64,000 bases of DNA from Lepisosteus oculatus (GCF_040954835.1 NC_090705.1:16070436-16134435), one strand, 5' to 3'; shown: positions 38,801 to 48,790, counted from the first letter of the stretch. Notes: generated by a model from the sequence alone, not told the origin. Numbers and translations are program-made.

Positions 38801-39266
38801 ACAGGCCTCCTCCCTATGTGCCTTGTTACTAAGCCCTTTCAGTGAGGAGCACTTCACATGCTTGCTACTGACCCCACAGGTTCTTCCTTGTCCTCGTAGG
38901 TTAGCTGGCTACACAAACTACCCCACCTCAGGAAAGACTTCAGGGGAGGGGCAGAGCGAGAGCCCAGCGATTCACGCAATATTCTCAACATGACAAGCGA
39001 CACGTCTGTATGGAACATCTATGCATTTCTGAAGTGCATCGCTGCTTTAACTCTGGATTACTGAAGTTTGATTTTAAGCCTTGCCCGTCCGTCTCAAACA
39101 GTACGTGTCCAGAGTTAGGGATGCAGCTTCTCAACAGGTTTCCTCAAGGAACAGGTACAGTACTCACATAAAGGTCTGCCAGAAGCACCCGATTAGTGTC
39201 AAACTGTTGGTAGTAATGCTGTACGAAACCTGCTCCAATTTGCTCCCACACAGGCTTATTTTCCAT
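35703..39266 (-). CDS. nutf2: Nuclear transport factor 2 (NTF2), complete
   Basis: Homodimeric carrier that binds Ran-GDP and FxFG nucleoporins and brings Ran back into the nucleus. Four coding exons (39168-39266, 38551-38622, 37681-37779, 35703-35819) join in phase 0 to 128 residues; human NUTF2 has 127. The reading runs [73 protein letters not shown] and [10 protein letters not shown]. Residues known to touch Ran and FxFG repeats in the family are kept: W41 and E42 (in TWEGQ), D92 and D94 (in VDDDP). The central segment is almost identical to human, while the N-terminal 33 and last 35 residues are more diverged, as expected for an NTF2 paralogue (fish nutf2l) or a fish orthologue. It is an intact, spliced gene, so not a retrocopy. 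Confidence 0.95.
35820..37680 (-). other. nutf2: nutf2 intron 3
   Basis: 1861 bases, AT-rich, with an AT-dinucleotide tract near 37029-37070. No repeat family or gene recognised. Confidence 0.8.
37681..37779 (-). CDS. nutf2: nutf2 coding exon 3
   Basis: 33 codons between acceptor CTCCCCCCAG and donor AAG|GTGAGG. It reads [17 protein letters not shown] then [16 protein letters not shown]. This is the most conserved part of NTF2. Confidence 0.96.
37780..38550 (-). other. nutf2: nutf2 intron 2
   Basis: 771 bases with GT-AG ends. Nothing recognised inside. Confidence 0.85.
38551..38622 (-). CDS. nutf2: nutf2 coding exon 2
   Basis: 24 codons between acceptor TTTTCGTCCTAG and donor ACT|GTAAGT. 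It reads [20 protein letters not shown] then EKLT. It contains the Trp-Glu pair used for nucleoporin and Ran binding. Confidence 0.95.
38623..39167 (-). other. nutf2: nutf2 intron 1 (within the coding part)
   Basis: 545 bases with GT-AG ends. No repeat or gene recognised. Confidence 0.85.
39168..39266 (-). CDS. nutf2: nutf2 coding exon 1
   Basis: ATG at 39266-39264; 33 codons reading [20 protein letters not shown] then [13 protein letters not shown], donor TAT|GTGAGT. The exon begins at 39276 after acceptor AACTATTTCAG, so only 10 bases of 5' UTR precede the start in this exon. Confidence 0.95.
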
Positions 39267-39742
39267 GATGACCTATCTGAAATAGTTCGAAAATAGATTC
39301 GTTATTTTTACACACCAATAAGAGACACGAAGCGAGTACTGCCGCAAAATCGCACAAAGCAAGCGCCGTGACTCAGAAACTCACAAACCATAAACTTAAT
39401 GCCCAATACGCAATTATATTAAACTGAGTTTCTCTTTCACACTGCACAGACATGCTTTCCACAGGAGAACAGCTAACACGTGTGACTGCGCAGACCTCAC
39501 AGCAAAAATGCAAAACCAACAGTGGTTCTTATTAATAATGTATCTTTTACTACTTATACATCATCTTCATTACAGGCGAGTTTTGGGCGAAAATCTGTCT
39601 CAGAACCGGAAGTTTTTTTTTTTAAACTGAATTCACTCCAGAAACGTGGGCAAGAGTTACACCCGACCATTCCTCAAGTTTAAACCGGTTCTAATTTCCT
39701 CGCGTTTGTAATTTCGGATTTTATATTTCCGTCTGTACTCAC

Positions 39743-40030
39743 AGTTTTGAAGCAGCACAAAATCCTCTACACCTCCTTGCCTGAATCCGGGAAGAAAGAA
39801 GTCCCGCTCAATCTGTTAAGAGTGAGAGCGAGCGTTTCCGACCAATACCATCCGCGGCGGGGAGGGCCGTGTGCCTGAGCTCTGGCCACAGAGAGCGCAC
39901 CCCGAGCGCAAGCACGGCCTGCGTTGGAGGAAGTCTTGATAACACGAGGTTTCCCGAAGCGTACGACGTCGTAGTGGTAGTAGCGATTTGCACGAATTAG
40001 AGACGCCCCCGAGTCTGATCCTGGAAAGCA
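39743..40030 (-). promoter_or_regulatory. nutf2: nutf2 leader exon and promoter region (candidate)
   Basis: A GC-richer island upstream of nutf2. A donor-like ACT|GTGAGTAC on the minus strand (GT at 39742-39741) could end a non-coding first exon that splices to 39276. A CCAAT string lies near 39842, beside CCGCGGCGGGGAGGGCC. The transcription start is not fixed by the sequence. Confidence 0.45.
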
Positions 40031-40952
40031 GAAATACAGTTAGTCTCATAGGTAACCATAACTTACTTGTTTTTTTTTAAATTAAAATCAGAAACGCTTA
40101 TTAATGATCAATTAAGCAATTGATTTCTCCAGTTGAACCCGCTCTGTTAACTGGGGCTGAAACGTATTGCCATTTTAGTTCCAAATGATCTCTCGTCATC
40201 TTTAAATTGACCACAGTTAACTTGCTTCACGTTTTTACATATTGATGGCTTAGTGGTTACCTATAAAACCTGTCGTATTGGAGCATAATTAGGCACCTTT
40301 TTCATTAAAAAAACAACTGTCCTCCGACCTCCCCAAAACGGCATCTGTTGTTATTATTCAGCTAATTTAACAGAAATGAACACGAACAGTCAAAAAAGTC
40401 ATAAAGAAGGCTAATTAAAAAGATAACCAGCTCTCCGAATGCTTGGTAATGCCTTTTAAAGACCACAGACTTTAAGATCTCTCTCTTTGTAAACTGCGAG
40501 CAGGCAGGACTGTACTGTCCCCGGCGGTATTTGCTATACGCACCTGATGAGCCAGTGAATTCCTCTGCACTCTCGAATGGAGAGAGATGTGCCTCTCTGA
40601 CGCAGGCCGCTTATGAACGGTGTCCTTCAAACAATATTCGCTGCTGTGGATTGTATTTTGCTATCAAATCGTCCTTTTAATACCTGCCTACAAAATAACG
40701 CAGGTGACGGCTGGACACAGCCATGTTTTAACAGAGGATGCTGACAGGACTAGGGAGCTTAATCTGCCGTCCCAAGAGGACACAGGAAATGCTGTTTTCG
40801 GATTAGCTGCTCAGTTACTTCCTGTCTTTCTGGGTTATGTGATTAGTCATCAACAAAATTAATTATTTACAAACATTTATGTGTACTTTTGATATTTTAA
40901 CTGGGTTCCCCAGTTAATGTAGTTTGATTTTGTCTGCACATGTGTACAACTC

Positions 40953-41254
40953 AGGCACAGTGGTTAGCAGTGCTGGGGCGCTGGGTTCAATTCCAGACCT
41001 GATTAGTGATCTGCATGGCGTTTGTAAATTCTGCCCATGCTAATATAAATTTCCTCTGGGTGTTTCAGTTTCCTCAAACTCTTAATTGGCTTCAGGGAAA
41101 ATTGTCCCTGGCATGAGTGTGTGTTTGTCTCTCTGCCCTGCGATGGACTGGCATCGCACCCAGTTTGTACCCTGCCTTGTGCCGCTGCTTGCTGCGATAG
41201 GCTCCAGGTCCCCCACAACCCTGGATAAACCAGTTGGAAAAATGGATGGATGCA
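40953..41254 (+). repeat. tRNA-derived SINE, family C, near full length
   Basis: tRNA-like head with A box around GTGGTTAGCAGTGCTGGGG and B box GGTTCAATTCC (40984-40994). The body has CCCTGCGATGGACTGGCATC and GCGATAGGCTCCAGG, and the tail is AAAATGGATGGATGCAT. This is the widespread fish SINE pattern. Other pieces are at 22130, 34715, 41476 and 44690. Confidence 0.9.
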
Positions 41255-41475
41255 TACAACACACAATATAAACTACAACAACAGTTGTTTTGTCCACAAC
41301 ACCACTGAGGAGAGGCTGATCTCAGATCCTACTCTTTTGATTACACAGCTGTCAGGAACAACAGTGTTCTGTTAACCCTCTTCCTACTTCACAGTAGGAG
41401 AGACTACACTCTAGACTGGACAGCAGTCCTTCACACACTAACACAGGGGAAACTTAATGATGCCAATTAACTATG

Positions 41476-41595
41476 CATGTTTTAGGATTGTGGGAGAAAA
41501 CTGGAACACTTGGTGACAACCCACCTGGACAAGGGGGAACATAAACACTCCCCCGTCCAGAATCGAACCCGGGACCCAAGAACTATGAGGGAGTG
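41476..41595 (-). repeat. tRNA-SINE family C, 5' half, inverted
   Basis: GGATTGTGGGAGAAAACTGG, ACAACCCACCTGGACAAGG and AGAATCGAACCCGGGAC (B box in reverse) mark the head and front body on the minus strand. The rear half is missing. Confidence 0.75.
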
Positions 41596-42304
41596 AAACT
41601 GCTTTCAAAGAATTAACTAAAGCCTTTTTAGATGTATTCGGTGCCCATAAGAAAGGCACTAAGCACTTACATTCCTGAGGAAGTCTTGCTCCAGTACTCT
41701 TTGGAAAATCTTTACCAGTTAGAAGTGATTTCTACTAGAGCTCCAGGGTCCCAAGAATCCTGATTGATCCAGAAAAGTCCCCAGGCCTGACCAAGCAGCG
41801 ATGGCGTGGAAAAGGAAAGCCATGGCAAAATATGACAAAACCTTGTGTAAATGGAACAAGCATGGTGTACAGCTGCCTACCGAGATGTACCGACATGGCC
41901 AGATAGAGCTGCTATCTGGATTAATTTCCATTAATCAACAATAAAAAGGAAGAAGGCTTGACAAAAAAAAATACCACAACAAAACTATTAACTAAAGTTT
42001 CGGTCAGTTCCGGCATATGTTGATGTGGCTCCAGCCTGGGACAGGATGCTCATCATCTTTCAGTTAACTATAATTCTGAAACTACCTCAGTCCTGCATCG
42101 TGTTGTTTAGACTGCAGACTTGCTCTAGCACTCCATTACATTAGAGCCTAAGGGAGAGTAGTCTTTCTGCTGACAAAGTCTTACACTGCTGCAGGGGTCC
42201 CGTTAGGTTCAAGAAGGTAAAAAGCAAGTTGTACATTATTAAGGATTCAGTCTACTTATCCTCTTTCCAGTTACTGAAAAGATGTGCTGTACTGAGTGAC
42301 CAGC

Positions 42305-42505
42305 CCATTGGGTCATAATTAGCTAATTGATCTCAGAATCTCATCCAGCCTTTTCTTGAAAGAAACAAGGGTTTCAGCTTTAAACAACACGGCTGGGTAG
42401 CTTGTTCCACACTCCCACCACTCGTTGTGTAAATAAGCACCTCCTGCTCTCAGTTTTAGATGCAATTCCACGTAGTTATCACTTGTGATCTCTAGTTTCA
42501 CTCTC
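42305..42505 (-). repeat. LINE ORF2 C-terminus and 3' end remnant
   Basis: The minus-strand frame ends ...CGTSYPAVLFKAETLVSFKK then RLDEILRSIS, the same C-terminus as in the other LINE ends here (VWNKLPSHVVEADTLASFKK). The 5' part of the element is absent. Confidence 0.8.
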
Positions 42506-43625
42506 GCTACTAAAGCTCACCGGCCTAACAGTCAGCGCTTTTGTTATACTGCATATGTTATATCCTACAGATAGTCCGGAAACCCTAGAGATTAATGTTG
42601 AACAGGTCGAGGCAAGTTTAAATAATTGGTAAAAGAGGAATATCATAGAAAATGGCACTCAATGTGGCAAACAGTCAAAGCTGAAACACCAACTTATAAA
42701 TTAAACACAAACAGGTACAATTACAGACACAGGTATTGGCACATTCCATCTTCAACAACATTATTAACTAATTTATGAAGAGTAAGAAATACAGTATGTT
42801 AAACTGTACTTATTTGACAGCGATATCTGAAAAGGGATTCAAGATTTCTAGTACATTAATTTATGACACAAAATGCTTATTTCTTGTTCTTATTAAGTTC
42901 ACATATTTCTGTAAAAATCAGTTCAGTCACTCGCAAATACAAATCGCTGGTCAGACTTTGAAGACATATCACAGTCACATAGGTACAGTTCAACAACAAA
43001 AAAACAATTTACTTAGTGAATAATTATGCTGAATGCATTGTGTACCAATGCATATGACTGAATGTATAACAGAATGTTATCATATAAAATACTCATGTAA
43101 AAAAAGTGATTTTAAAGCCACCTCGACGTGAAAATTAAAAAAAAAAGCTTCAGCAAAAGAAATAAACCACAACATCATGTTAGTTGAAATTCTTTAGTAA
43201 ACAACTCTTCTGCAACAAGCTTTTGTCCTTGGCAGGAATCTCCTAGCATAAAATACTGGAGTAGTTAAATCTACAACTTGGAGTTCCTAAACCTGTTACT
43301 TCAAAAAGCCAAAGAGTTTGCATTTTAATTTACAAAACACATGTTGGGCTCTTGATTGTGTTCAGCAGCCTGGACCATACACCCTTACAGAGACCAGGGT
43401 TGGTTAGTGTTCTTTTAGTTCAGCATTTGGCTGAAGGAGCTGTAAGACAACAAAAGGACAAGGAGAGGCACTTTAAACAGCATCTTCATCAAGATATTTG
43501 TCCAAAGCCAAGATACTGTTCAGAACTTCCAGCTTCAGTCTTCTCCATGGTAAAGCCTGCCTTTGAAATCCTCCACCTGCTTGTATGGATCCAGCACTTG
43601 ATCTACTGAATGACCTCGATATGCT

Positions 43626-43631
43626 TTTATT
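43626..43631 (-). terminator. bloc1s4: bloc1s4 polyadenylation signal
   Basis: AATAAA on the minus strand, 148 bases beyond the bloc1s4 stop codon. Confidence 0.6.
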
Positions 43632-43778
43632 CTGATGCTATTGATTAAAGAGAATAGTATTGCTTAAGAAAGTCGAAAGCTTTTAAAGGTAACACTGCTT
43701 TCCATAGGATAAGTGTTGCCTCCAAAGTCCAGTCAAGTCAAACTCTGATGCAGTAGCCCATCTCCAGAGATAGGATTA

Positions 43779-43889
43779 TTATTCTGCTGGTGTTCTCAAG
43801 TCTCCCGATGGAGGAGGAAAATAATCTTCAGTCCTGAAAATGGGAGGAGGCTCTTGGCGATGCTGTGGTCTTCTGGGGCTGCTTGGTTT
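43779..43889 (-). CDS. bloc1s4: bloc1s4 coding exon 5 with stop
   Basis: 36 codons plus TAA (43781-43779) after acceptor TTTCTGTTGCAG. It reads KPSSPRRPQHRQEPPPIFRT then EDYFPPPSGDLRTPAE. FRTEDYFP is the conserved C-terminal signature. Confidence 0.93.
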   Translation of the reverse strand, partial: KPSSPRRPQHRQEPPPIFRTEDYFPPPSGDLRTPAE

Positions 43890-46800
43890 CTGCAACAGAA
43901 AGATGTTGTTAACTCCTCCAGCACGCTTACACCCCTCCCACCCGGGAGATACCTCTGCGTCCCCTGGTGTAACGGTAATAGACTCAGGGAATCTTTCATC
44001 CCCTGTGTAGTCTCACACCCAAACAATGCAAAAGAACTCTCTTATCTCGTGAAGTACAGCTGTACTGTGTTCATTGTTGGTGACGTTGGTCTGTTTTTAT
44101 TTGATTCTGCTGCAAGATAAATGTCCCCCAGGAGATAATAAAACTTGAACTGAATCGAACTGCTGTATTTGTATTGGCTGCATGTGGATGTGTGGTTATA
44201 GAGACCAGTTGTGTGCCCAACAGTGTGGATGGTAGCTGAAGTATTCATTTTTCAGTTTTGGCTAACTTTTAACACAAAGTTAACCCACACTAAGACCCAG
44301 TTCCTCAGTTAAATGCTTTTGAGTAGCTTTACAAAATTTGAATGCGTTGATGAAGAAACTGAAAATTAAGCTCCTACAAGGGCAACATGCCACAAGTCTC
44401 AGGCTTTTACCATACTGCTTATCTTATTAAACCCACTACTTTATTCCTTTAAAATCACTTGGTTGTGTCTTAGTTCCACTACCTATCATGAAAACATCAG
44501 GTCCTCACACTGGTGTGATCAGAGATAATTAAAAACTACTCTTCCTCTGAAAGGTAAGCGCAGAAGAAAATTGTTTAGGCAGCACTAATGGTACCACAAG
44601 GTCAGATCACAGAGTAAAAACAATCTTGAAAATGTCAATATAGAAAAACTTAACTGAGTGTATTTTATGTTTAACCCATGTTTGCATGGGTTTCCTCCAG
44701 GTGCTCTGGTTTCCACAGCCCAAGAACAGACTGGTAGATTAACTGGATTTGGGGAAAACTGGTGTGTCTGTGTGTGTATGTCTGTGTGTGTGTGTCTGTG
44801 TGTTGGCACTGCGATGGTCTGGTCCCCTATCCAGCACGTATCCTGCATTGGGCCCTTTGCTTGCTGGGTTAGTCTTTGGCTACCACGCGTCCCTGATTTG
44901 GAAGAAGCGGTTAGAAAATGCATGGATGGTAATGGAGGTACTCACGCTGAGAAACCCAGGGACGTTCATCGTGCGGAAGATCTTTCTGAAAGCGCTGGGC
45001 AGGGTGGACATGTCAGCCTCTGCCTGTGTGACCTGCTCCTCCATCACACCAACGTTGTGGCTGACCATTTTAACAAAAGCCTGAAATGCACACAATGACA
45101 CTAGATCAGCCTTCTTGTCATATTCCGCAAGAATTATTCAAAAACAGCCGACTTAACAGGTTACCAGAATATTTCACGCCTCACAGCATAGACAAATGCA
45201 GGTGTTTTGTAATTTTTTCCTTAATGATTCAGACTGACAGACTTATTAGTACACGGACAGTTTCAGCTCAAAATAAAGTTCTTAAGAGTGGCTCTGTTGT
45301 ATGCATTTCAGTTTCTGCTATGTTTCTCTTTGCACTGCTATTACAACACTATATATTGGCCTAATTTCTTTATTTGTATAGCTATATACAAAAACATGCA
45401 ACCAATATTCTTTTTCCTCTGACAAAGCAATATTCATAATGGATGTAATGAAAACAAATCGTCCACAATCATGCACCATGTATTTTAATAATTTTCCAAA
45501 ACTTTAACTTTTGTCACTCTCACATCTAAACTCAGTTCTTCAGCTTTTAACAGCTGCCAAAATAAAACTGCACATACAATCTTTTTTTAATACTGGTAAG
45601 CACCCAAACACTGTTTTTAAAGTCAGTAAACAGCCTGTTTCTTTAGGATGATCTTGGCTTCGATTACTTTCTTTGTAAATGCAATGTTTCATGAAGACGA
45701 GCGTGATCAGAAATGCTTTTCCATGTAATAAACCAGCACATTTTAAGGACTTTAGAATTAAAAAAATTAAAAAAGTAGAACAATTCCTTTGAAAACTCTT
45801 TTTAAGAAAGTCTTCACAGTGTTCTCCTACACCAGAGTCTGGTAGTGTATAGGCTTTCCTATACTTTTATCAGTGTTGTTGCTGTGTGTATGCAAGCTGG
45901 CCATATCTTGCACAACTGTACCGGACAGTACTTAATGAGACATGGGCTGAACAGGTTTTCACATGGCTTCAGCTCCGTCTTAAAAATAAATTAATAAAAG
46001 CTATATGAAAAATCAAGTTTTTTTCCAGTAAAAAACAAATCATATCTACTTAATAACCTGATACATGCATTGCAATTAATACTTGTTCTATATGTACACT
46101 TACTTCCAATTTATCAATTTTTCTGTATATCTCTCTCATTTCTTCAGATTTCCTGTGAATTTGAGGTAGATTTTCATTTACGACCTGAGAAGTATCATTT
46201 CGAATCTGGATAGGAAAAAAAAGACAAAGGGCTACCTTACGTTTAAACTACTGATCTAGGGAGATATGAAGAAGCAGACACATCAAACAGTCTAGACAGT
46301 GGCACTGCAAGACATTAGGAGCATATGCATTACAATCATACCATATGTAGGCGAAGAATCCTGAGATACATAGAATATCAAGTTACAGCGCAGTATAGAG
46401 AAACAGAATCTGACGGCTCTCTACCTCTGCCTTGTGCAAATAATACATCACTCCCTCTGTATTTAACAATGTCAAATTTTTATTCCCCTGTTTCCTTGTG
46501 CTGTGTAAGGCAGACAGCTGTGCTCACAGATCTACCATGTAATCTTCTAGTAAGGCTTAATACAGAGGTAATTAGCACACCTGGCACACAAACCAAAGAA
46601 GACAGTATATTGCATACGCAAATCCTGAATTGTACATACTGTATGTTCAGACCTATAATGACTGAATGTGTAGTTTCAGTATGATGTTTTTTCAAGTGCA
46701 AGAGTTTGAGGAGACTTCACAATGATTAAGCAGTAAGACATACATTATTAAGTTGAGGATACCTTTTTTGTGTGCTCTTAAAGACCCTTAGACCTACTAC

Positions 46801-48285
46801 CTCCAGCAAGATGTGGATAGGCCCCAATCCATTTTAAGCAATGTCAATTTGTTAAACGCGTATGAGACAGTGAATCTTGTCTTGCATCCCTGTATGCTGA
46901 GGACCAGAGCACAGCTGTTTGGCACCCTGACTGTTTGCATAGAGACAATGCAACCAATGTTTTTAAACACCTGAATCCCATTTTAACACTTTTGGAAAAT
47001 TAAACTATCACCTAAATGTGACTGAAGTAAGGTCGGATGTTCTTGTGAAAACCTAAGAAAGGTTCCAAATCAGAGGAGGTCATTCTGCCCATCTAGCCTT
47101 TTGGCAGTTAACTGATCCAGGGATCTCATACAGTCATTTTTGAAAGGATCCAGGATACTGGCTTCAACAACATGGCTGGCTAGCTTGTTACAGACTCCCA
47201 CAACCCTTTGTGTAAATGCCTCCTGTGTGAAAACATACCATGTCAAGCATTCCAACAAACTCATCCACTCTGGTAAGCATCTCCTCCAAGCTCTTCTCTA
47301 GATCCCGAATCTGTGCAAAAAGAGAGAATCAAGATCAAGAATCAAGAATCAAACACAGTGCTTATGCATGAACATATTTTAAGAACAGACTATTTCCAAT
47401 AGCCTAAGAACAAATAAATCTACTGGGTTACGTCCGATGGGAAACAACTGAGTTACGACTTTTCTTCCAAGGCAGCAATCAGCGATACGCCACCCTATAG
47501 CTATAACACGGGAGAGAGGGGAATTATTTGCCATATACTGTATACATGTACATAGGGATTCTTATTTGTGCTGCTCTCTCAGGACGTGCAAAGTGCAATA
47601 GATTGGGCGGGGCGGTGGCTCTGTGGCTAAGGATCTGCGCCTGTGGCTAGAAAGTTGCCGGTTCAAATCCGGCGGCCAGCAGAGGAATCCTACTCCGTTG
47701 GGCCCCTGAGCAAGGCCCTTAACGCCAGCTGCTCCAGGGGCGCCGTATAAATGTCTGACCCTGCGCTCTGACCCCAAGCTTCTCTCTCCCTGTCTGCGTA
47801 TCTCATGGAGAGCAAGCTGGGGTATACTAAAAGACGAATTCCTAATGCAAGAAATTGTATACGGCTAATAAAGTGATCTTATCTTAACCTACACCGCACA
47901 ACGTAGTCGGCACGTTATAAAACAGCAAATAATACAAAATGACAGCCACAGGCGACTATGCACAACACAGCCTCACACGGCGGCACAACAGCAAGCACGG
48001 GGATATTTAGGATCAAGATCTCACCTCCACCCCAACGTCGGCTCTGAGGTAGGAGGAGTAGCTTTGGGCAGTGTGTCTCAGCAGCTGCTCGTCCTCTTCC
48101 ACGTCCAGCGGCGGCGCGCCGCTGCTGAAGCTGTGGCTGTGGGACACGACGCCGCTGCTCAAAGCGTCACTCGTTACCGAGGCGCTGCTCTCGCTCTGCG
48201 ACACATTGCCGCTGTCCCGGCTGACATCGGCGCTCGACTCCTCCACCGGGGACAGAGACCCCACACCTTCTGACCGATGCTCCAT
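43779..48285 (-). CDS. bloc1s4: BLOC-1 complex subunit 4 (cappuccino), complete, five coding exons
   Basis: Subunit of BLOC-1, the cytosolic octamer needed for biogenesis of lysosome-related organelles such as melanosomes. Exons 48025-48285, 47239-47310, 46104-46205, 44946-45080 and 43779-43889 join in phase 0 to 226 residues (human 217). The acidic Ser-rich N-terminus contains RDSGNVSQSESSAS (human SGDSGTVSQSHSSAS). The helical coiled-coil core, residues about 88-180, reads MLTRVDEFVGMLDM, EMREIYRKIDKLEAFVKMV, MEEQVTQAEADMSTLPSAF and FRTMNVPGF. The C-terminus has the diagnostic IFRTEDYFPPP. BCAS4, the family paralogue, lacks that C-terminus, so BLOC1S4 is the better name. The human gene is intronless, so the four introns here are notable. 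Confidence 0.93.
43890..44945 (-). other. bloc1s4: bloc1s4 intron 4
   Basis: 1056 bases. It holds a family C SINE piece (44690-44936). Near 44127-44160 a string GGAGATAATAAAACTTGAAC resembles another fish retroposon 3' tail. Confidence 0.8.
44690..44936 (+). repeat. tRNA-SINE family C, body and tail, with TG microsatellite
   Basis: GGGTTTCCTCCAGGTGCTCT, AGATTAACTGGATTTGGG, a TG-rich tract (44761-44805), ACTGCGATGGTCTGG and the tail AATGCATGGATGGTAATGG. The tRNA head is missing. It lies antisense within intron 4 and ends about 10 bases from the exon 4 donor. Confidence 0.8.
44946..45080 (-). CDS. bloc1s4: bloc1s4 coding exon 4
   Basis: 45 codons between acceptor TGCATTTCAG and donor AGC|GTGAGT. 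It reads AFVKMVSHNVGVMEEQVTQA then EADMSTLPSAFRKIFRTMNV and PGFLS, a close match to human BLOC1S4. Confidence 0.95.
45081..46103 (-). other. bloc1s4: bloc1s4 intron 3
   Basis: 1023 bases, AT-rich. Nothing recognised. Confidence 0.85.
46104..46205 (-). CDS. bloc1s4: bloc1s4 coding exon 3
   Basis: 34 codons between acceptor CCTATCCAG and donor GAA|GTAAGT. It reads IRNDTSQVVNENLPQIHRKS then EEMREIYRKIDKLE, corresponding to human ...MRRIYSRIDRLE. Confidence 0.94.
46206..47238 (-). other. bloc1s4: bloc1s4 intron 2
   Basis: 1033 bases. It contains a LINE 3' end (47065-47225) that stops about a dozen bases from the exon 2 donor. The rest is plain AT-rich sequence. Confidence 0.85.
47065..47225 (-). 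repeat. LINE ORF2 C-terminus and 3' end remnant in bloc1s4 intron 2
   Basis: On the minus strand it reads FTQRVVGVCNKLASHVVEAS then ILDPFK, followed by LDG-QNDLL-like tail text, the same ending as the other LINE copies. It is in sense orientation with bloc1s4 and begins at about 47225, next to the donor GT at 47238-47237. Confidence 0.8.
47239..47310 (-). CDS. bloc1s4: bloc1s4 coding exon 2
   Basis: 24 codons between acceptor TTTTTGCACAG and donor ATG|GTATGT. It reads IRDLEKSLEEMLTRVDEFVG then MLDM, matching human LEDLLTRVDEFVGMLDM. Confidence 0.95.
47311..48024 (-). other. bloc1s4: bloc1s4 intron 1 with SINE
   Basis: 714 bases with GT-AG ends. A family A SINE (47606-47884) fills more than a third of it, in the antisense direction. 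Confidence 0.85.
47606..47884 (+). repeat. tRNA-derived SINE, family A, copy 2
   Basis: Near full length: head GGGCGGGGCGGTGGCTCTGT with A box around TGGCTCTGTGGCTAAGG, B box GGTTCAAATCC (47660-47670), body GGGCCCCTGAGCAAGGCCC, 3' end ACGGCTAATAAAGTGATCTT. It pairs with the copy at 5661-5939 and is younger-looking (the tRNA boxes are clean). Confidence 0.93.
48025..48285 (-). CDS. bloc1s4: bloc1s4 coding exon 1
   Basis: ATG at 48285-48283, 87 codons, donor GAG|GTGAGA. The product is Ser- and acid-rich (DVSRDSGNVSQSESSASVTS, then SHSHSFSSGAPPLDVEEDEQ), likely disordered, as in the human protein. The first ATG was chosen; no in-frame upstream alternative is visible. Confidence 0.9.
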
Positions 48286-48480
48286 CTTACCTAAGCTTTC
48301 TCCTCTTTCCGTGTTGTGTCAGCTGATCCAAATCACGCGGAAGAAATAAGCGGAGCAGAGGAGAATGGGACGGTGGCCGGCAGGGCTCAAATCGCAAGCC
48401 CGTTTGGACTGCCTTATCTACGGGTCCAAAAACAGAAAACGCCGTTCTTCGGATTTGGTTATATAAGCTAGTTCTAAAGG
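48286..48480 (-). promoter_or_regulatory. bloc1s4: bloc1s4 5' UTR and proximal promoter (candidate)
   Basis: A moderately GC-rich stretch upstream of the start codon with an E-box-like TCAGCTGA near 48318 and AATCACGCGG near 48333. AAGATGG spans the start codon. No TATA box is evident. Confidence 0.35.
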
Positions 48481-48790
48481 TTTTTTTTTTACTTTCACAG
48501 TCTATCGTGAAGTTGTTGCACGGATACAGTGCTGACAACAGTTCTCAATAAATATTTAGTAGTTGTTAGACTGGGGAGTCGCCTACAAAAGTTTGCGAAC
48601 AACCATGTATTGGTTCATGTCTGGGTAGTTTAGAGCACAGAGTAAAACATTTTTAATAGGATTCCCTTATTAACAAGAAGTTCCCAAACACAAGTGTCTT
48701 ACCTACCTAGAGGAACTATTCATTGCAGGTCTCAGTATAAGCACATGAGAAAGATCACAGATGAGTTGGTTATAATTTAGTTGTTCGTAT

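Larger units (their letters stand above)
40031..43625. other. Intergenic stretch between nutf2 and bloc1s4
   Basis: 3.6 kb with two family C SINE pieces (40953-41254, 41476-41595) and a LINE end (42305-42505). 40031-40950, 41600-42300 and 42505-43625 show no gene or repeat that I can name. Confidence 0.65.

Noticed and set aside
47070-47264. 64-codon minus-strand frame as a gene
   Set aside because: It is bloc1s4 exon 2 read out of frame and continued into a LINE remnant.
43779-48285. Naming the four-intron gene BCAS4
   Set aside because: The N-terminal SGNVSQS block and the C-terminal FRTEDYFP are BLOC1S4 features that BCAS4 lacks, although the chromosomal neighbours recall BCAS4.
48318-48326. 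CLEAR-type site for lysosomal gene control at the bloc1s4 promoter
   Set aside because: The string is CAGCTG, not the CACGTG core needed for that motif.
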